DNA from: Tenrec ecaudatus
Taxonomy: Eukaryota; Chordata; Mammalia; Afrosoricida; Tenrecidae
Direction: 5' to 3'
Assembly (NCBI RefSeq): GCF_050624435.1
Contig: NC_134537.1
Location: 9,234,584 to 9,298,583, forward strand
DNA: 64,000 nucleotides
Position 1 is the stretch's first letter; each line of letters starts with the position of its first letter. Shown piece by piece: positions 1 through 11,333 of the stretch. Below the pieces are notes generated by a model. It was not told the DNA's origin and did no database searches. It saw only the letters and a list, made by a program, of their open reading frames with translations. Both the position numbers and the translations under genes were made by a program.

Positions 1-173
1 AAATACAAACAAACAACAAACAAGCCCAAAGTACAGCAGTGTAAATAACTTTCAAGAAAGCCTACATCAGATGGAAGAATTAAAAGGACCTTGGGGGGAA
101 ATAAGGACCAAGGAACTGCTGCAGAGGAATTTTACCAAGGAACTAGGTAAAGGCCTTGGAGAAGTGTCTACAG

Positions 174-399
174 CAGGGGGCCTCAAACTACGGCCCGCGG
201 CCACATGCGCCCCTCCAAGGACATTGATCCAGTCCGCCGGGTGTTTTTGCCCCAATTTGTTATTTTTACTTCAAAATAAGATATGTGAAGTGTGCATAGG
301 AGTTTGTTCGTAGTTTTTTTTTTTAAACTATAGTCTGGCCCTCCAAAGGTCTGAGGGACAGTAAACTGACCCCCTGTTTAAAAAGTTTCAGGACCCCTG
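174..399. mobile_element. Non-autonomous hAT element, second family (Charlie/OC1-like)
   Basis: A 226-bp element begins CAGGGGGCCTCAAACTACGG and ends in ACCCCTG, giving short inverted termini of hAT type. The flanks GTCTACAG (166-173) and ATCGACAG (400-407) match at 6 of 8 positions, as expected for an aged 8-bp hAT target duplication. The same sequence recurs at 44251-47126, split there by an L1. It has no coding capacity. Assignment to the horizontally transferred OC1/Charlie group is by remembered resemblance; the hAT class call is stronger than the subfamily. Confidence 0.7.
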
Positions 400-3225
400 A
401 TCGACAGGGAGGATTATTTATTCTGCTGATATCGAACACTCACTTGGTGTCAGGAACTGTGCCCATAAACAGAAAGCAAGACACAGTCCTTGTTCTTAGA
501 GTAGCAAACATAATCAACGAATCTAAAATCTTAAATTGCAGTTGATTGTGGATTCTATTCTGTGAGGCAATATCATGGAAAGTTACCGTAATTTAAGGGA
601 ATCAGTGGAGACTGCGGTGAATTAGGAGCTGCATAGGAGTCCAGTAATGAAGAGGGGAGGAAAGAGCCAATCAGGAGAAGTAATAGCTTGCTGCTCAGGG
701 AGGTTTTGAGCTTGAGGGAGGGAAAGGAGGTCCATGCAACTGGAGGAGAGGAAAAGCAAGCTGGGCCTAGAGAGGCAGTAGGAGCCAGGCCTGGTGTGGA
801 AGGAGTGTAGAAGGAGTTCCCGCCCACCCACTGTAGTTGGTGATAGGCCTCTTGTGTGACATCCCACGTTCTGGCGCTCTGAAGAGGTTAAATTCTGGCA
901 CCTGCAGACTCAGGCGGTTGTGTACCAGGAGTGAGGTTCACAAGGGGATCGGCCTGACCTCAGGCAGAGCAGAGATGGTGAAGGGGTGGGTCCTGTCATG
1001 GCAAGTGGATGGGTGAGCTTAGGGGTTGACTATGTGAGAGACAAGGAAGCATTCCACTTTTTCACATAACCAGCCCCTGGTGTGCACTTGTATTGTGCAG
1101 CGGCTGTCTCAAAGGCTGTTTCCAACAGTTCAGAAAAGCTGCACTTTTGTTAGGTGAGATGACCCCTCACACATCTGTCTCTTCTTTCCTCTTTCACTTT
1201 ACTTTCTTCTAAATTGTATTTAGCCCACTTTTTAAAAAACAGTTGCAGAAATTCAGTATCAAGAAGAGTTCATGTGACTCATATCAAGAAGAACTGTTCA
1301 ATCGTCACCACAGTCAATTCTAGAACCTTCTTCCTTGCACTCATTGTCATGCATGGCATTTTTTCTAGCTGTGGCAAAACCATATGCAACAAAACACTCT
1401 CCAATTCCATGACGTCTACATGTATCATTCAGTGCCCTTGATTATACTGTTGATGTTGGACAACCGTTATCCATCTGCTTTTCCACATTATCATACCACC
1501 ATGGACAGACTGACCCCTCTTCACCGATGATGACCACCACTCAAGTTTGGTTTGTTTTTATTTTCTTTTCAAGTAGTTTTCTTGATACAGTATTCGTATA
1601 TCTCATAGGGTTAAAAATCTTTGAAAAAGAGTTGTGCATACAGCAGCACAGTTGTAATGTTTCCTCCCTGCTCCCACAGTCATTGTTTGCACCTCAAATT
1701 CCCCCATCCACTCCCCCCACTCCCATCCCCGATAAACCACTGCATCAGTTCTTGTCTCTATGCATCCACTTCTGTGCTTCACAGACTGGGAGACCCAACA
1801 GAAACCAAACCAAACCAAACCAAAACCATCATAACATAAAGATTAAAATAAAATTAAAGAGTAAGAAACGAAAGACCACCTTCAATATTTTAAAAGTCAG
1901 ATAAGAAATATCTGTCAGGGAATACACAAGAAGTAATTGAGCCTAGAGCAAATGCAGGTTGGGTCCAGAAGAAGGTCAACGGACCAAGTATCATGTTAGA
2001 CCATAGTTCCATGTATCATCATCGTGATGATTGGATTTACAAAAGGAAGGGAGGTGATAAACATGACTTCTAAGTTTCTGTGGTGGTAGAGAGTGATACC
2101 ATCTGGTGAAATATTGTACTCTGACAGGGCAACTTGATTTGGCAGGATGGTAGTTATTTTGGATCAGCCGAGTTTAAGCGCTTTTGAGTGGAACAAGCAG
2201 TCAAGTTATCAATTGAATGACTATATAGCTCTGCACCTCAGAAACCCTTAAAAAGGACATCGCCCTTCCTGCCTCGGGAGTGGGTTTGAAGCAGTTTGGT
2301 TATTAGTCAAGTACTTCACCATTTGGGTCACCCACAAACGGGATTGTCCTTCATCAGAATTGACTTGATGGCAACCAACAAGAGCTTTGGAGACTGGAAT
2401 TGGGCTTCCAGTAGGCAGTTGGAAGCCATCCTTGTAAAGGGGCTGGCACACCCTAGGCCAAGGGAGTAGTAAGCAAAGAACAGCAGGACTTCAGAACTCT
2501 GAGTCTTGATCAACCTGAACGTTGAGAAGTAGCAACTCATAAAATATGCAATGAAATGGCAACCAGAGAGACTGGAGGAAAAAACAGGAAAACGCGGTGT
2601 CATGGCAGCCAAGGAAATAGAAGAGAAAATGCCACTGGAGTTAAATGATGCTAAGTTGTCAAGAAATTGGTGCAGGCAGGAAAATATCGGCTGCATTTGC
2701 TGTCATGGAGGTCGTCCTTGCCCCTCGAGAGAACGATACAGGGGTGAGCTCCAATGCATTTGTAATGGGTGGGGGAACAAGTAAGGGGAAAGCGGAAGCA
2801 GCAAGATACCAGGTTCTCTCTCGAGAGGTTAGAGACGGACATTTACTTGAGGAGCATGGTAGGTCTGTGCTTTGTTAAATGCAAGACACCGAAGATATAA
2901 ACGGCAAAATGCACAATCAGCGGTTTTAAAGTTCTGGGAAAGTGGAAGGGAATGGGATTTTCAAAGCGTCACTCGAACAGGAGGGGTAGGGTCCGCTGTG
3001 CGCCAGGAAGAAAGGAAAGTTAGCTGAGAACAGAGGTCAGTGGATGTGGATATTGGGATGTAGGAGTCAAGGATTTCTGTACGGTTTTTGTCTTCTCTGT
3101 AAAAAGGCTATTGGGAGTCTCAGGAGAGGATGGAAGCTTCTGTGGGGATAGGGTGACCAAAGAAATGTAGCCGGGTTCCTGGGAGGAGTCTGGGCTACTT
3201 GGTATTGGTGTCATGCCTAGGTATA
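400..3225. other. ULK4 intron or upstream sequence, mostly unassigned
   Basis: No exon is supported here. A T-rich stretch at about 1200-1850, ending in an A/C-rich run (AACCAAACCAAACC), resembles the 3' end of an old LINE, but the family was not recognised. A short piece at about 2325-2395 resembles an AfroSINE/RTE tail (AGAATTGACTTGATGGCAAC). The remaining open frames are short and unlike known proteins. Confidence 0.4.
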
Positions 3226-3300
3226 GGGGGGCTTCAAGAATTCATGGAAACTTTTTACTATCTTTTAATTTTAATTTGCCATCATGTTTTTGAAGCTCCC
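3226..3300. mobile_element. ~75-bp mariner-like MITE
   Basis: The sequence starts GGGGGGCTTCAAGAATTCAT and ends in the near reverse complement TTTTTGAAGCTCCC, so it is a short palindrome-like element. Similar 70-80 bp copies lie at 16645, 22603, 37549, 51378 and 53695, with right ends only at about 42399 and 57500. It has no coding capacity. The termini resemble mammalian mariner MITEs; the mariner assignment is inference. Confidence 0.55.
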
Positions 3301-3879
3301 TCCCGATGTGTGACTCTGCTCCATGTGTCTCCTGCTTCCATAGTCATCTTCTTGGTAGTTCAGAAAGTAAATCCCTGGGCTGTCCAGAGTGGGTACAGGT
3401 TAAATGAAAAAGAGGACCACGAGTATAATAAAAGTTAGCCGGTCGGATATACCCCGGGTCAGGAAAGGAAGCGAGGATGGATTGGGAGCTCATGTCATGT
3501 CGTCCACCAGCGGCTGTTCCCAGAAACGGAGTAACCGTCACAGTGGAAGTACTTGGACGAGCAAGTGGGAGCGCGAACAGATTGTGAAAGAGTTAGATTG
3601 GATGGGATGCTGCTCAATCCAGTGATCTTTCGTGTTTGAAAGGCTGTTGTGCAGATGCTGAGACGGGACAGTGAGATGGGGGAAACCAGCTTGGGGATGC
3701 AGGAAAGGAAGATGGGTCCCTGTGTTCTTAACACAGTCAAGGGTTCTCAGAGTTGTGGTCATTTTCTTGGAAGCTCCAGGAGGCCACAGCGACAGTGTGT
3801 GGGACTCCGGTTGTGATGGATGTCTACACTGGCTGGCTGATAGTCCGATCCAGGTCCTGTCATCCCCTTGCGCCTCTTA

Positions 3880-4526
3880 TTCAGTAGATACACTTCATTG
3901 CACCAAAGCGTCACAGACAGGTCTAAGGGACCATGGAGCCTGAAGCTGGACACTCCTAGATCTTCTCATCAGCTGGTTGAATGGTTCCCTTTTCAGAAAC
4001 ATAGATGCCATCTAAAATACTTCAGATGGTCTTGTTTTAACTGTCATGATTTGCTGAATTAAAGCAGCTGAATTTGATACAAGCTCAATGCCATTTTCTT
4101 CAAGAATTAACTCCTTTCTGGACGTGAGAAATGGCACAAGCAACCCCTGTCCTCATGCGAACCCTCTAGGATGTTTTTTCACCCAAGAAGTTAAGCATTT
4201 CAACCAGAGACCCATTCTCCTGAGTAACAACACTGATGGGGAAGTAGGCACACACAGACCTCCTCTTGTATCAGAAGCCCAGTGTGACACCCGTGATCAT
4301 GCTCTGTACATGTCTCAGATTGTGCGGACTGTAGCCCATTCCTTTCTGGTTCCCCACCATTCAACTCAAAGCCTCCTCTTTTTCTTTCCAAGGAGCCTCA
4401 GTTCTAAATCGATGTGATTGAAGTCCCTCTGTAGGGTTTCTTCACCATCATGAGGTCCTCCTTCAGGGCGATGTTGGCATCCTCTGGAATATCGATGGTC
4501 TGGTTGCTGAGAATGGGCCTCTGCAT
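3880..4526 (-). pseudogene. RPL9: RPL9 processed pseudogene
   Basis: On the minus strand, an ATG at 4526 begins a sequence matching ribosomal protein uL6/RPL9 (ILSNQTIDIPEDANIALK near the start; ELILEENGIELVSNSAALIQ near the C-terminus). It has no introns and continues into a recognisable RPL9 3' UTR ending in a GCAATGAA remnant of the polyadenylation signal near 3885. It is dead: several frameshifts, in-frame stops around 4400 and in the middle, and a 1-base loss that removes the normal stop near 3965. The pseudo-CDS is about 14 bases shorter than a full RPL9 reading frame. No poly(A) tail is visible, consistent with age. It lies 5' of the first ULK4 exon seen and antisense to it. Confidence 0.88.
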
Positions 4527-5077
4527 TTTGACCAGTGTCATATGTTTATGAGCGCATGACTGCAACTGTAGGCAGTGACTAGAACCAAGGGCGCTAACCG
4601 GCTGCTAAGGAACTTGAGCTGTTGATTGAGTTTCATCCTCCTGTTTCCACTAATAGGACTCCAAATAATAGTGAGGCTGGTAGATGAATAAAGCTAACGA
4701 GAGTGCCCCATGGATGCTAAGTGTTATGTGTGAAATGACCTCTTTCCAGTTACTGTAGGGGCTGCGTTGGAAATTCCGTCAGAGAAACAGAGAGCTCGGT
4801 GGATAATTGAGTACAGCAGAACTTGGAGAAGGGCTATGACACTCAGGGATACCTGGGGCAGGGTTTGTGCGATGCAGTCAGTGCACTCATTGCCCTTGGA
4901 GAGCCAAGGGGAATGGGAACTTGGGACAAGAGCTGGCTGTTTGCACCAAAGGAGGGCTGTGTGTGGAGGGCCTACAACTTTTCAGCTCAGTAGCTAGGGT
5001 GATAGTCTTGTGTTTTTCCTGATTAGAGATGGATGTTTAATGACTGGCAGAGGTTTAGAGAATATGTATTTGGTTGT
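4527..5077. other. Unassigned intronic or upstream sequence
   Basis: No exon, RNA gene or recognised repeat was found in this stretch. The open frames are short and have no familiar motifs. Confidence 0.4.
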
Positions 5078-5600
5078 TTTTTTTTAATACCTTTTTATTG
5101 TGAGGTGAAGGTTGAGAGAGCAGATCATCAATTTCACATTTAAAAACCAAGAATCCATTTAAATCCCTTCAATGTTCTATTGCTTATCTTCCACATCCTC
5201 CCTGTGTTTCCGGTTTCCAACACCCCCCCCCTCCTTCCCTAACCCTCTGCACTTTGTTCTTGGGAAATGCTCCCTTTTGATCTTAAATGGTTGCTTATTC
5301 CCCTAGAGTTCCAGACCTGGAGGGTGACTAAGGGGTTCAGTCCCATCCCTATCTGACCAGGAAGCCTGGTCTCGTTTAAGATGTTGAGTTCTGGTCTACA
5401 TTTTTTCTCCCACTCTACAGGACCAGAAAGTCCAACGGGATCCTGGGATCCCTTTCAAAGCAGTCAGTTCCTATGGGCAGCCAAGCGTTTTTTTAACTCC
5501 TGCTCTCCCTCACCCCCCACCGTCTTTCTTCCACTTCTGTTGTACCTCGTTGTACCTCTTCCACTTCTGTTGTACCTCGTTCTTCTGGTCTCAAATAAGT
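5078..5600 (-). mobile_element. Old L1 3' end (3' UTR)
   Basis: Read on the minus strand the block ends in an AATAAAA-type signal and poly(A), seen on the plus strand as T-rich sequence then CTTTTTATTG at about 5078-5100. The following pyrimidine-rich text with CCCCCCCTCCTTCC and GACCAGGAAGCCTGGTCTC resembles afrotherian L1 3' UTRs. A 20-bp tandem duplication (CTTCCACTTCTGTTGTACCT) sits near 5528-5580. There is no open reading frame of note. The exact 5' truncation point is uncertain. Confidence 0.5.
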
Positions 5601-5617
5601 TCTGATTAAAAGCTGAT

Positions 5618-6182
5618 TAGGTTCTCTAGTCTGGGTAGACTAGGGAAACAAATTCATAGACATGCATATAAGAAAGAGGTTTATCTTCAAGAACAATTGA
5701 ATATTGAGAAAACATCCTAGCCCAGTCCAGATCAAGACCATAAATCCAATATTAGCCCAATCTATAAAGTCCTTTTCAGACTCACAGAATACATGCAATG
5801 ACGCCGAATACAGGAGGATCACAGGGCAGTGGGTTGGAAGTCTTGTGGATCCAGTGGCGTTGTAAGCATCTCAGTGCTGGCAGGGGTCTCTATGTGACTT
5901 CTCTGGCTCCAGAGGTCTGGTTGCATCAGGGTAGGTCCATGTGGCTTCTCCAGCTCCCAGGGCATAGCACCATGTGTCTTGTCAGTAGAGCATCTCTCAG
6001 GGAGTGAGCAGAGAGAGAGAAGTGTTTCCTGCCTCCAAGGAGGAAAATACAGGATTTCCCAGAATTCCCAGGAGGCTATGCCCACACAGGGGCCTCATTG
6101 GTTGTATCTTGATTGACAGGCCAGCCTCCACCCCTTCACTCGTAATCCTCTCAAACTGACACCGGATTATGTAACTACCACA
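5618..6182. mobile_element. Solo LTR, ERVL/MLT2-like (copy 1)
   Basis: This is one of four related LTR-type sequences in the window. It starts around CTAGTCTGGGTAGACTAGGG and ends TATGTAACTACCACA, like the copies at 11334, 17529 and 56457. No gag/pol/env sequence is attached, so it is most likely a solo LTR. The start resembles MLT2/ERVL LTRs of mammals; the family name is by resemblance only. Confidence 0.6.
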
Positions 6183-6204
6183 CTGATTATCACCAAACTG
6201 GTAA

Positions 6205-6440
6205 ACAAAAACTCTCACTCGCTGCTGTCAGGTTGATCCCAACTCGTAGCGGCTGGGTCTGAAATCCGCGTGTTTGGTAACACCTGCTGCCTGCAGAATG
6301 AGACTTTCTGTTTGGAGGCACGTGCCTGCCGTACTGCGAGAAGTGCAATTCATGTGAATTGCCAAGGTTCCGAGCCAAGCTGGAGGTTATCGACCAACCC
6401 AAGTGCAGCTCCCTTGTGGTTCCCATTTGAATAATTGAAA
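6205..6440 (-). repeat. Possible degraded AfroSINE
   Basis: CTGTCAGGTTGATCCCAACT near 6225 resembles the reverse complement of the SINE 3' tail, but the rest is too diverged to align by eye. Low confidence. Confidence 0.25.
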
Positions 6441-6785
6441 CGCCCAAAAGCCCTTCTCTGGCCAGCCGCCCTGGCTAGCTTTGATCTGTCATTGGAGAAT
6501 GCGGGTTCTTTTCATTGGCTAAAGGCAAATACAAACAGCCAGGGCATCCTTACAGAATACATCAGCTGAGAGAGTCAAAGTTGCTTTATTTTCTTCCCGT
6601 GGAAACGTTTAATTTTCTCTAAGGCAAAAAAGTCTACTGTGTCTGACGAGTCGCTTGCTGCCAGTCGAGATGTCACTGTGCTGGGCCTGTGCCCTGTGGA
6701 AACACTTGACCCGGCGGCATTGTCAGATGGATTCGAGCATCTGTGTTATCCCGAGAGGTGATCCCATGCACTTTCCTGTGTGTAG

Positions 6786-6919
6786 ACTGGTGATGTACAT
6801 TGAGCGAGACAGCAGGAAGACCTCTCCAGGCAAGGAGCAGCAGGGCGGCAACGCGTACCTGTCCAAGTGCCTGGACCTCCTCATCCGTCACATCACGCAG
6901 GGACTGCCACGCATCCTGG
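6786..6919 (+). CDS. ULK4: ULK4 internal exon (1st in window)
   Basis: The exon encodes LVMYIERDSRKTSPGKEQQG followed by a helical segment (YLSKCLDLLIRHITQGLPRIL), which I recognise as ULK4 downstream of the kinase domain. The 5' boundary is the pyrimidine-rich acceptor CTTTCCTGTGTGTAG at 6785; it leaves one base finishing a codon started in the previous, unseen exon. The donor is CTGG|GTAAAT, leaving one base of the glycine codon. The 3' boundary is certain from the phase match with the next exon. The acceptor is the best candidate but unconfirmed. A TGA lies upstream in neither the exon nor the immediate frame, so the frame alone does not fix the start. Confidence 0.88.
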
Positions 6920-7862
6920 GTAAATCGGAGCCGCGTCCGCGTTCCCTTTCTGCAACCTGCCCTCGCCCGCCCCTTTTGCTGTCCTAGCGGGACACATTTC
7001 AGGGTTCAAGTGCCCCTCCCTTGTCTTTGTCATTATTTTTCCTCAGCCGGATGGTTGAGGCAGAGCTGTGGGCCCCCATGGCATGTTGTCTGCAGCAAAC
7101 AGACCGATTTGGAAAACAAACACACGGCAAATGTTTCCACTATTCCTTTCGGATTTCTTCCTGACTAATTCTGAAGGCATTTTGTCCTCTGCAGAGTTTG
7201 AGCTGCCTGTCTTTTTATGCCGTGCAGACAATTTCAACATGTGTAGGCAGGTACACCTCATGTTGATCTTGATACTGCGTTTAATATTTTCAGTTTCAAA
7301 AATGATCTTTTTTAAAAAAAAATAGTTCAATCATTGCAGAGAGAACTGTACAATCATTACCACATCTGAAAAATTGTCTTTGGGACCAAATTACCTGATA
7401 ATGATTTGCAAAGGGTGTCAATTACAGCGGAAACGCCCTGATTTTATTGCTATTTGCACAGACGGAAGGGACCCAAGAAGTATGTGCTTTTGCTACCCAC
7501 CCCATTCCACGGTTTTCCAGCAGATGTAGCTGTACTCCAGGAATCTTTAACACCTTAAACTTGATCCAGGGCACTGTGGTAAAATCAGCTCACAGACAGA
7601 AACTCCGAATATTAAAGTAATGAAAGTATCCTCATGATTGATTGCTATACTTATACTTTGGGAGGGCTTTTTGCTTTTTTCCGACTGCTCCTTAGGCCAG
7701 AGCGGCCATACCCTGACTAATGGTGAGTACCGGCCCTAGAGCCTCCCACTTCTTTGCTTGCCTAGGCAGCCCCCTTCGTAGTTCAGTAACCTCTCATGAC
7801 GGTGGGTGAGCACTGTTTGGGGCAGCCTCCCACCTCATCCCCGCGCCGGGTCTGCTTCACAG
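6920..7862. other. ULK4 intron, no distinct element
   Basis: This 943-base intron runs from GTAAAT to TTCACAG. An A/T-rich stretch at 7266-7370 with a run of A may be an old LINE fragment. Nothing else was recognised. Confidence 0.5.
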
Positions 7863-7984
7863 GTGACATTCTGAACGCCCTGGCGAATGTTTCTGGCCGC
7901 AAGCACCCATCAACAGTGCAAGTGAAGCAGCTGAAGCTGTGCCTCCCCCTGATGCCCATTGTGCTGCACCTGGTGACTTCTCAG
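7863..7984 (+). CDS. ULK4: ULK4 internal exon (2nd in window)
   Basis: The acceptor is CTGCTTCACAG and the donor TCTCAG|GTAACC. The first two bases complete a glycine codon with the preceding exon; 40 full codons follow (DILNALANVSGRKHPSTVQV, then a leucine-rich helix ending VLHLVTSQ), and the exon ends in phase 0. The amphipathic leucine-rich helices fit the ARM/HEAT-type region of ULK4. The intron after it is only 139 bases. Confidence 0.93.
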
Positions 7985-8123
7985 GTAACCTCTCCCTAGG
8001 GCAAAGGAGAAGATACACCTGGCTCCTTGCTTTAAGCCAGCCAAGGATTTCCTGTCTTTCTTTCTTGAACTGAAACTGCTCATGCCCCTCAGGATTTCAT
8101 CTGTGGCATCTCCCATCTTACAG

Positions 8124-8180
8124 GTATTTCGACCTCACGTCGTCACGGACGAGTTCCTTTTCAGTTACGGAACTATTCTC
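8124..8180 (+). CDS. ULK4: ULK4 internal exon (3rd in window)
   Basis: A 57-base exon with exactly 19 codons, VFRPHVVTDEFLFSYGTIL, between acceptor CATCTTACAG and the strong donor CTC|GTAAGT. It is in phase 0 at both ends, so skipping it would not shift the frame. The residues read as ULK4 and continue directly into the SHIKSVDSGE segment of the next exon, 11.2 kb downstream. Confidence 0.92.
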
Positions 8181-9672
8181 GTAAGTAGAGCTAAATCCCC
8201 CTCACATTCCTCAGAAAATGTCGCCGTCTCTACTGTCTGCGGGATCCGTGTCAGGACGAGGTCATTTAAAAAGCCTAGTGGTGTTTATTTGTCTCTAGGG
8301 AGTGACCTTTTTGTATTATTCGCTGTTGACTGTAATAAAATTTGACATTTGGAGGAAAACACATTCTCTTCTGATAATGTATTTGGTTCAGAGAAGCCCC
8401 AAACAGGGTAAGCCCAGAGACACACACTCATAGATTCTGGGTTGAAAAATCATTTTTAAAAAATGTTTTTTAAAATAATAAAATGAATGGTCTAAAATGT
8501 TTAAATCATAAAATGAATGCTAATGATGTTCTAACACTATTTCTGCTTTCTTGTAGTGCCAATCATGTGCACTTTATTCCTTAAAGTTTTTTTGTACACT
8601 GCCTTTTTATAATGGCATTTCTCTAAGTTAAGCTCAATTAATTAAAACAAACTATAATTAGAGTGACAGATAGCGGTGGAAAATACTTCCTTAGACTATC
8701 TTTCGCCTCTGCCTTGGCTCCCCCTGGAAAGAGTCTTTCAGTTTGGCTTTTCCCTCATGAATTATATTACCCGTCTTGCCGGCCTGCACCGGTGGCAGTG
8801 CTCGTCGTTGATAAAGAGGCACAAAAGGCAAAGCCAAGGCGTTTGTCAGACTGCATCTCCCTCTCACTTTGATGCTGCTGATGAGCGCTCGCCCCGGCTT
8901 TCTGAGATGCTGCCAGGTCTCCAGTTAAAATGAAGAGGCATCTCAATTTTATTGCCAGCGTGGAGCAAAAAAAAAAAAAAAATGGATTGCCACCGACAAG
9001 TGAGAATCTCGTTTCCTGGAAGGTTCGTCCCAGGGCGGAGTGCGCCGTTTTGAAGCACAGATGTGCAGTGTGGGTCCTTGTCTGTTACACAGCAGTGTGC
9101 TCAGGCAACACAGGAGACGCTTCTCCTGGGGCTCAGTTTCAAACCTTTATTGTTTAAGTGCGGCAAAACCCAAATTCTAGACAGTGTGCAATTCTTGTTG
9201 CACGCATTCGTAGAATTTGCTGGTTATTAGAAATCCACTTATACCCTCCGTTCGTTGACTCGGCCTCGTTTTAGCATGACCATCATTCTTTGTTTATAAT
9301 TCCATTGCCCTGGACACATCGATGCCTGACCTTACTTTTGACCTTGCAGCCCACCTTGGGACATGTTGGCACACGCTTTGCTTATGTGCAGACAAGTATA
9401 TTTGTCTCATGTCCCTTATCTCTTTCTCATGTTCTTTACCTTTCACTGCCTGCATTTCTGGAATGCTTTTGACGTTTGCAAAGAAGGACCAGGTGTCTCC
9501 AACGTGAGCATCGCTAGGACTTGCCAGCAGTTACTCTTAGGTGTTTTGCTCCTGGCAAATGCCTGCTCAGAGATGAGAGAGGAGGCCACCGGAGGAAGGG
9601 CTTCCTCACCTTCTCACAGGAGAGAGGACAGAAAGAGGTATTCCAGAGAGTTTTCTCAGTGTAGGCACCTTT
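8181..9672. other. ULK4 intron, AT-rich unassigned sequence
   Basis: An AT-rich stretch (about 8440-8660) and a 15-base A run near 8970 are visible. No transposon or exon was recognised with confidence. Confidence 0.4.
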
Positions 9673-9880
9673 GTGGTTGTTAGGTGCCATGAATCGGTCC
9701 CAACCCATAACGACCCTGTGCACAACAGAGTGAAACACTGCATGGCCCCGTGCCATCCTCACAATAGTTCCTGTGCCCGAGCCTATTGTTGCAGCCACTA
9801 TGTCAGTGTCCATCCATCTCATTGAGGGATTTCCTCTTTCTCGCTGCCCCTCCACTTCACCAAGTTTCATTCTGTTGTGC
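9673..9880 (-). mobile_element. RTE/BovB-clade LINE 3' fragment (R1)
   Basis: The block starting TTGTGGTTGTTAGGTGCCAT and passing through GACCCTGTGCACAACAGAGT is the reverse complement of the 3' end of the afrotherian RTE element; the same text recurs at 33129, 52893 and 59018. The terminal ~40 bases also match the AfroSINE tail. It is non-coding or decayed here and truncated at about 9880. Confidence 0.7.
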
Positions 9881-11333
9881 ATAGGGTTGCTATAGAACTA
9901 CAGTTGTTCCCTGTAGAGTATTTTTGTTTTTCTGTTCACTTACAGAATATTATGTGAACACTGACACCATAATTCTATGAACACAGTCCTCCAACCATGA
10001 CCGTTTGTGAGCCAGACACTTCATGCCTTTATGCCTCCCCATGTTGGGTATCTGATTTCTACACTGCCCATTTGTATTAGACCCGTGCTGCCAGGAGACA
10101 GTATATTCTTTGATGGGAAGAGTCTTCATTCCAGTTGGACCCTGTGAGTCCGCATCCATAAGCAAAGTCAAATCAGGACAGGCCATCCATAAAGTCGGCA
10201 GCAATAGGCACCAGTTCACAGGCTTAAAAATATTTTCTTCGTTTGGTTGGGTTCTAGTCCACTCATTGTGGGCTGCCTTGCTTAGTCTCACCAGGGTGCC
10301 CATTGGCCACCTTGCCTTTTGACCGTGGGCCTCGTCACAAATTTTCAACAACCCTAGCCCCTTTGGGTTAGGTCATGGCATAGACTCAGGTTCCACACAA
10401 CTCGGTACACTTCAGACCTGCCAACCCACTCTCGTCCTCTCCTAACAGGGCTATGAGCCAGGACCATGGGTGTCAGTGGCCAGACTTAACCTGTCCCTCT
10501 ATTGCTGTTCTCCCACTTCTACTCAACAGCTGGTTCCAGGTGGTCACCTAGCGAGCTTTTCAGGCTGCCCATAGGCACTCTTTCACTTTCAGTCCTAGAG
10601 AGGAGAGGTTCTTCATGGCTCCAATTTTTTTCCAGCTTCAGATACAAACCACCAATTCAAGATGTAAAAAGCCAAGGGGCTTCTTTTTCCCTTTTCAATC
10701 TGCCCACAGCTTTCTCAGCAAGTCTTTCCAGATGCAAATGTACCGAGCACTCATGGAACGTGGTGGGGCTTATGCTTTCAGGGCCCTCTTTGCAGGCATG
10801 TCCTATACCCGTTTAAAGATCGAATTTAATGGCTGAAGACAGTAGACAAACAAACTCTATTCCTACTTCCCAGTAATCATTTCTGTCACTCATTATATCA
10901 ATAAGTGGAAGAATTCAGTATAATCCTGCTCTTGAAGCAGTCAAACTCACTCTTTAGGTAAACTAACTCATTCATACACAGTGTGGCCTTAGACCTCTCT
11001 CTGGCCGCACCAAGCCAGAGTGGCACCTCTGTCGCCCATTTTGACTAGGCAGCATGGTCTCAGAGTTCAAAGGGTCATTCTGTCCCCTGATCTCAAAATT
11101 TACATTTATCACACACATTTTTTGCCATTTCAAACAGGAATAGCAAAAGACAACTTCTTGGAAGCAAAACCCATACTTCCCATGCCCTTTCCAGAAATCA
11201 GTTGAGTAAACTGTGTGGCCTTTCTGACCTCTGTCTAGCCCAAAAGAAAACCACCATAAGGCAGAGGGGAAACAAGCGTCCACCCTGTCTTCATGATTTG
11301 TTACACTAACGCTCCAACTCACAGGTACAATAA
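9881..11333. other. ULK4 intron, repeat-like but unclassified
   Basis: A minus-strand open frame of 133 codons (9950-10351) and others nearby show no known domain. The text resembles decayed retroelement sequence. Two similar stretches, GTGTGGCCTTAGACCTCTCT near 10981 and GTGTGGCCTTTCTGACCTCT near 11214, suggest an old internal duplication. The family was not recognised. Confidence 0.3.

Noticed and set aside
5618..6182. LTRs as evidence of a complete endogenous provirus
   Set aside because: The four related LTRs are far apart, individually diverged and lack any gag, pol or env-like sequence between them; one has its own 5-bp duplication, so they are independent solo LTRs.
6655..6785. Extending the first ULK4 exon upstream to the in-frame ATG at 6655
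   Set aside because: The upstream residues do not resemble ULK4, and a good splice acceptor lies at 6785; the ATG is incidental.
9950..10351. 133-codon minus-strand open frame
   Set aside because: Sits in repeat-like sequence and matches no protein I know.
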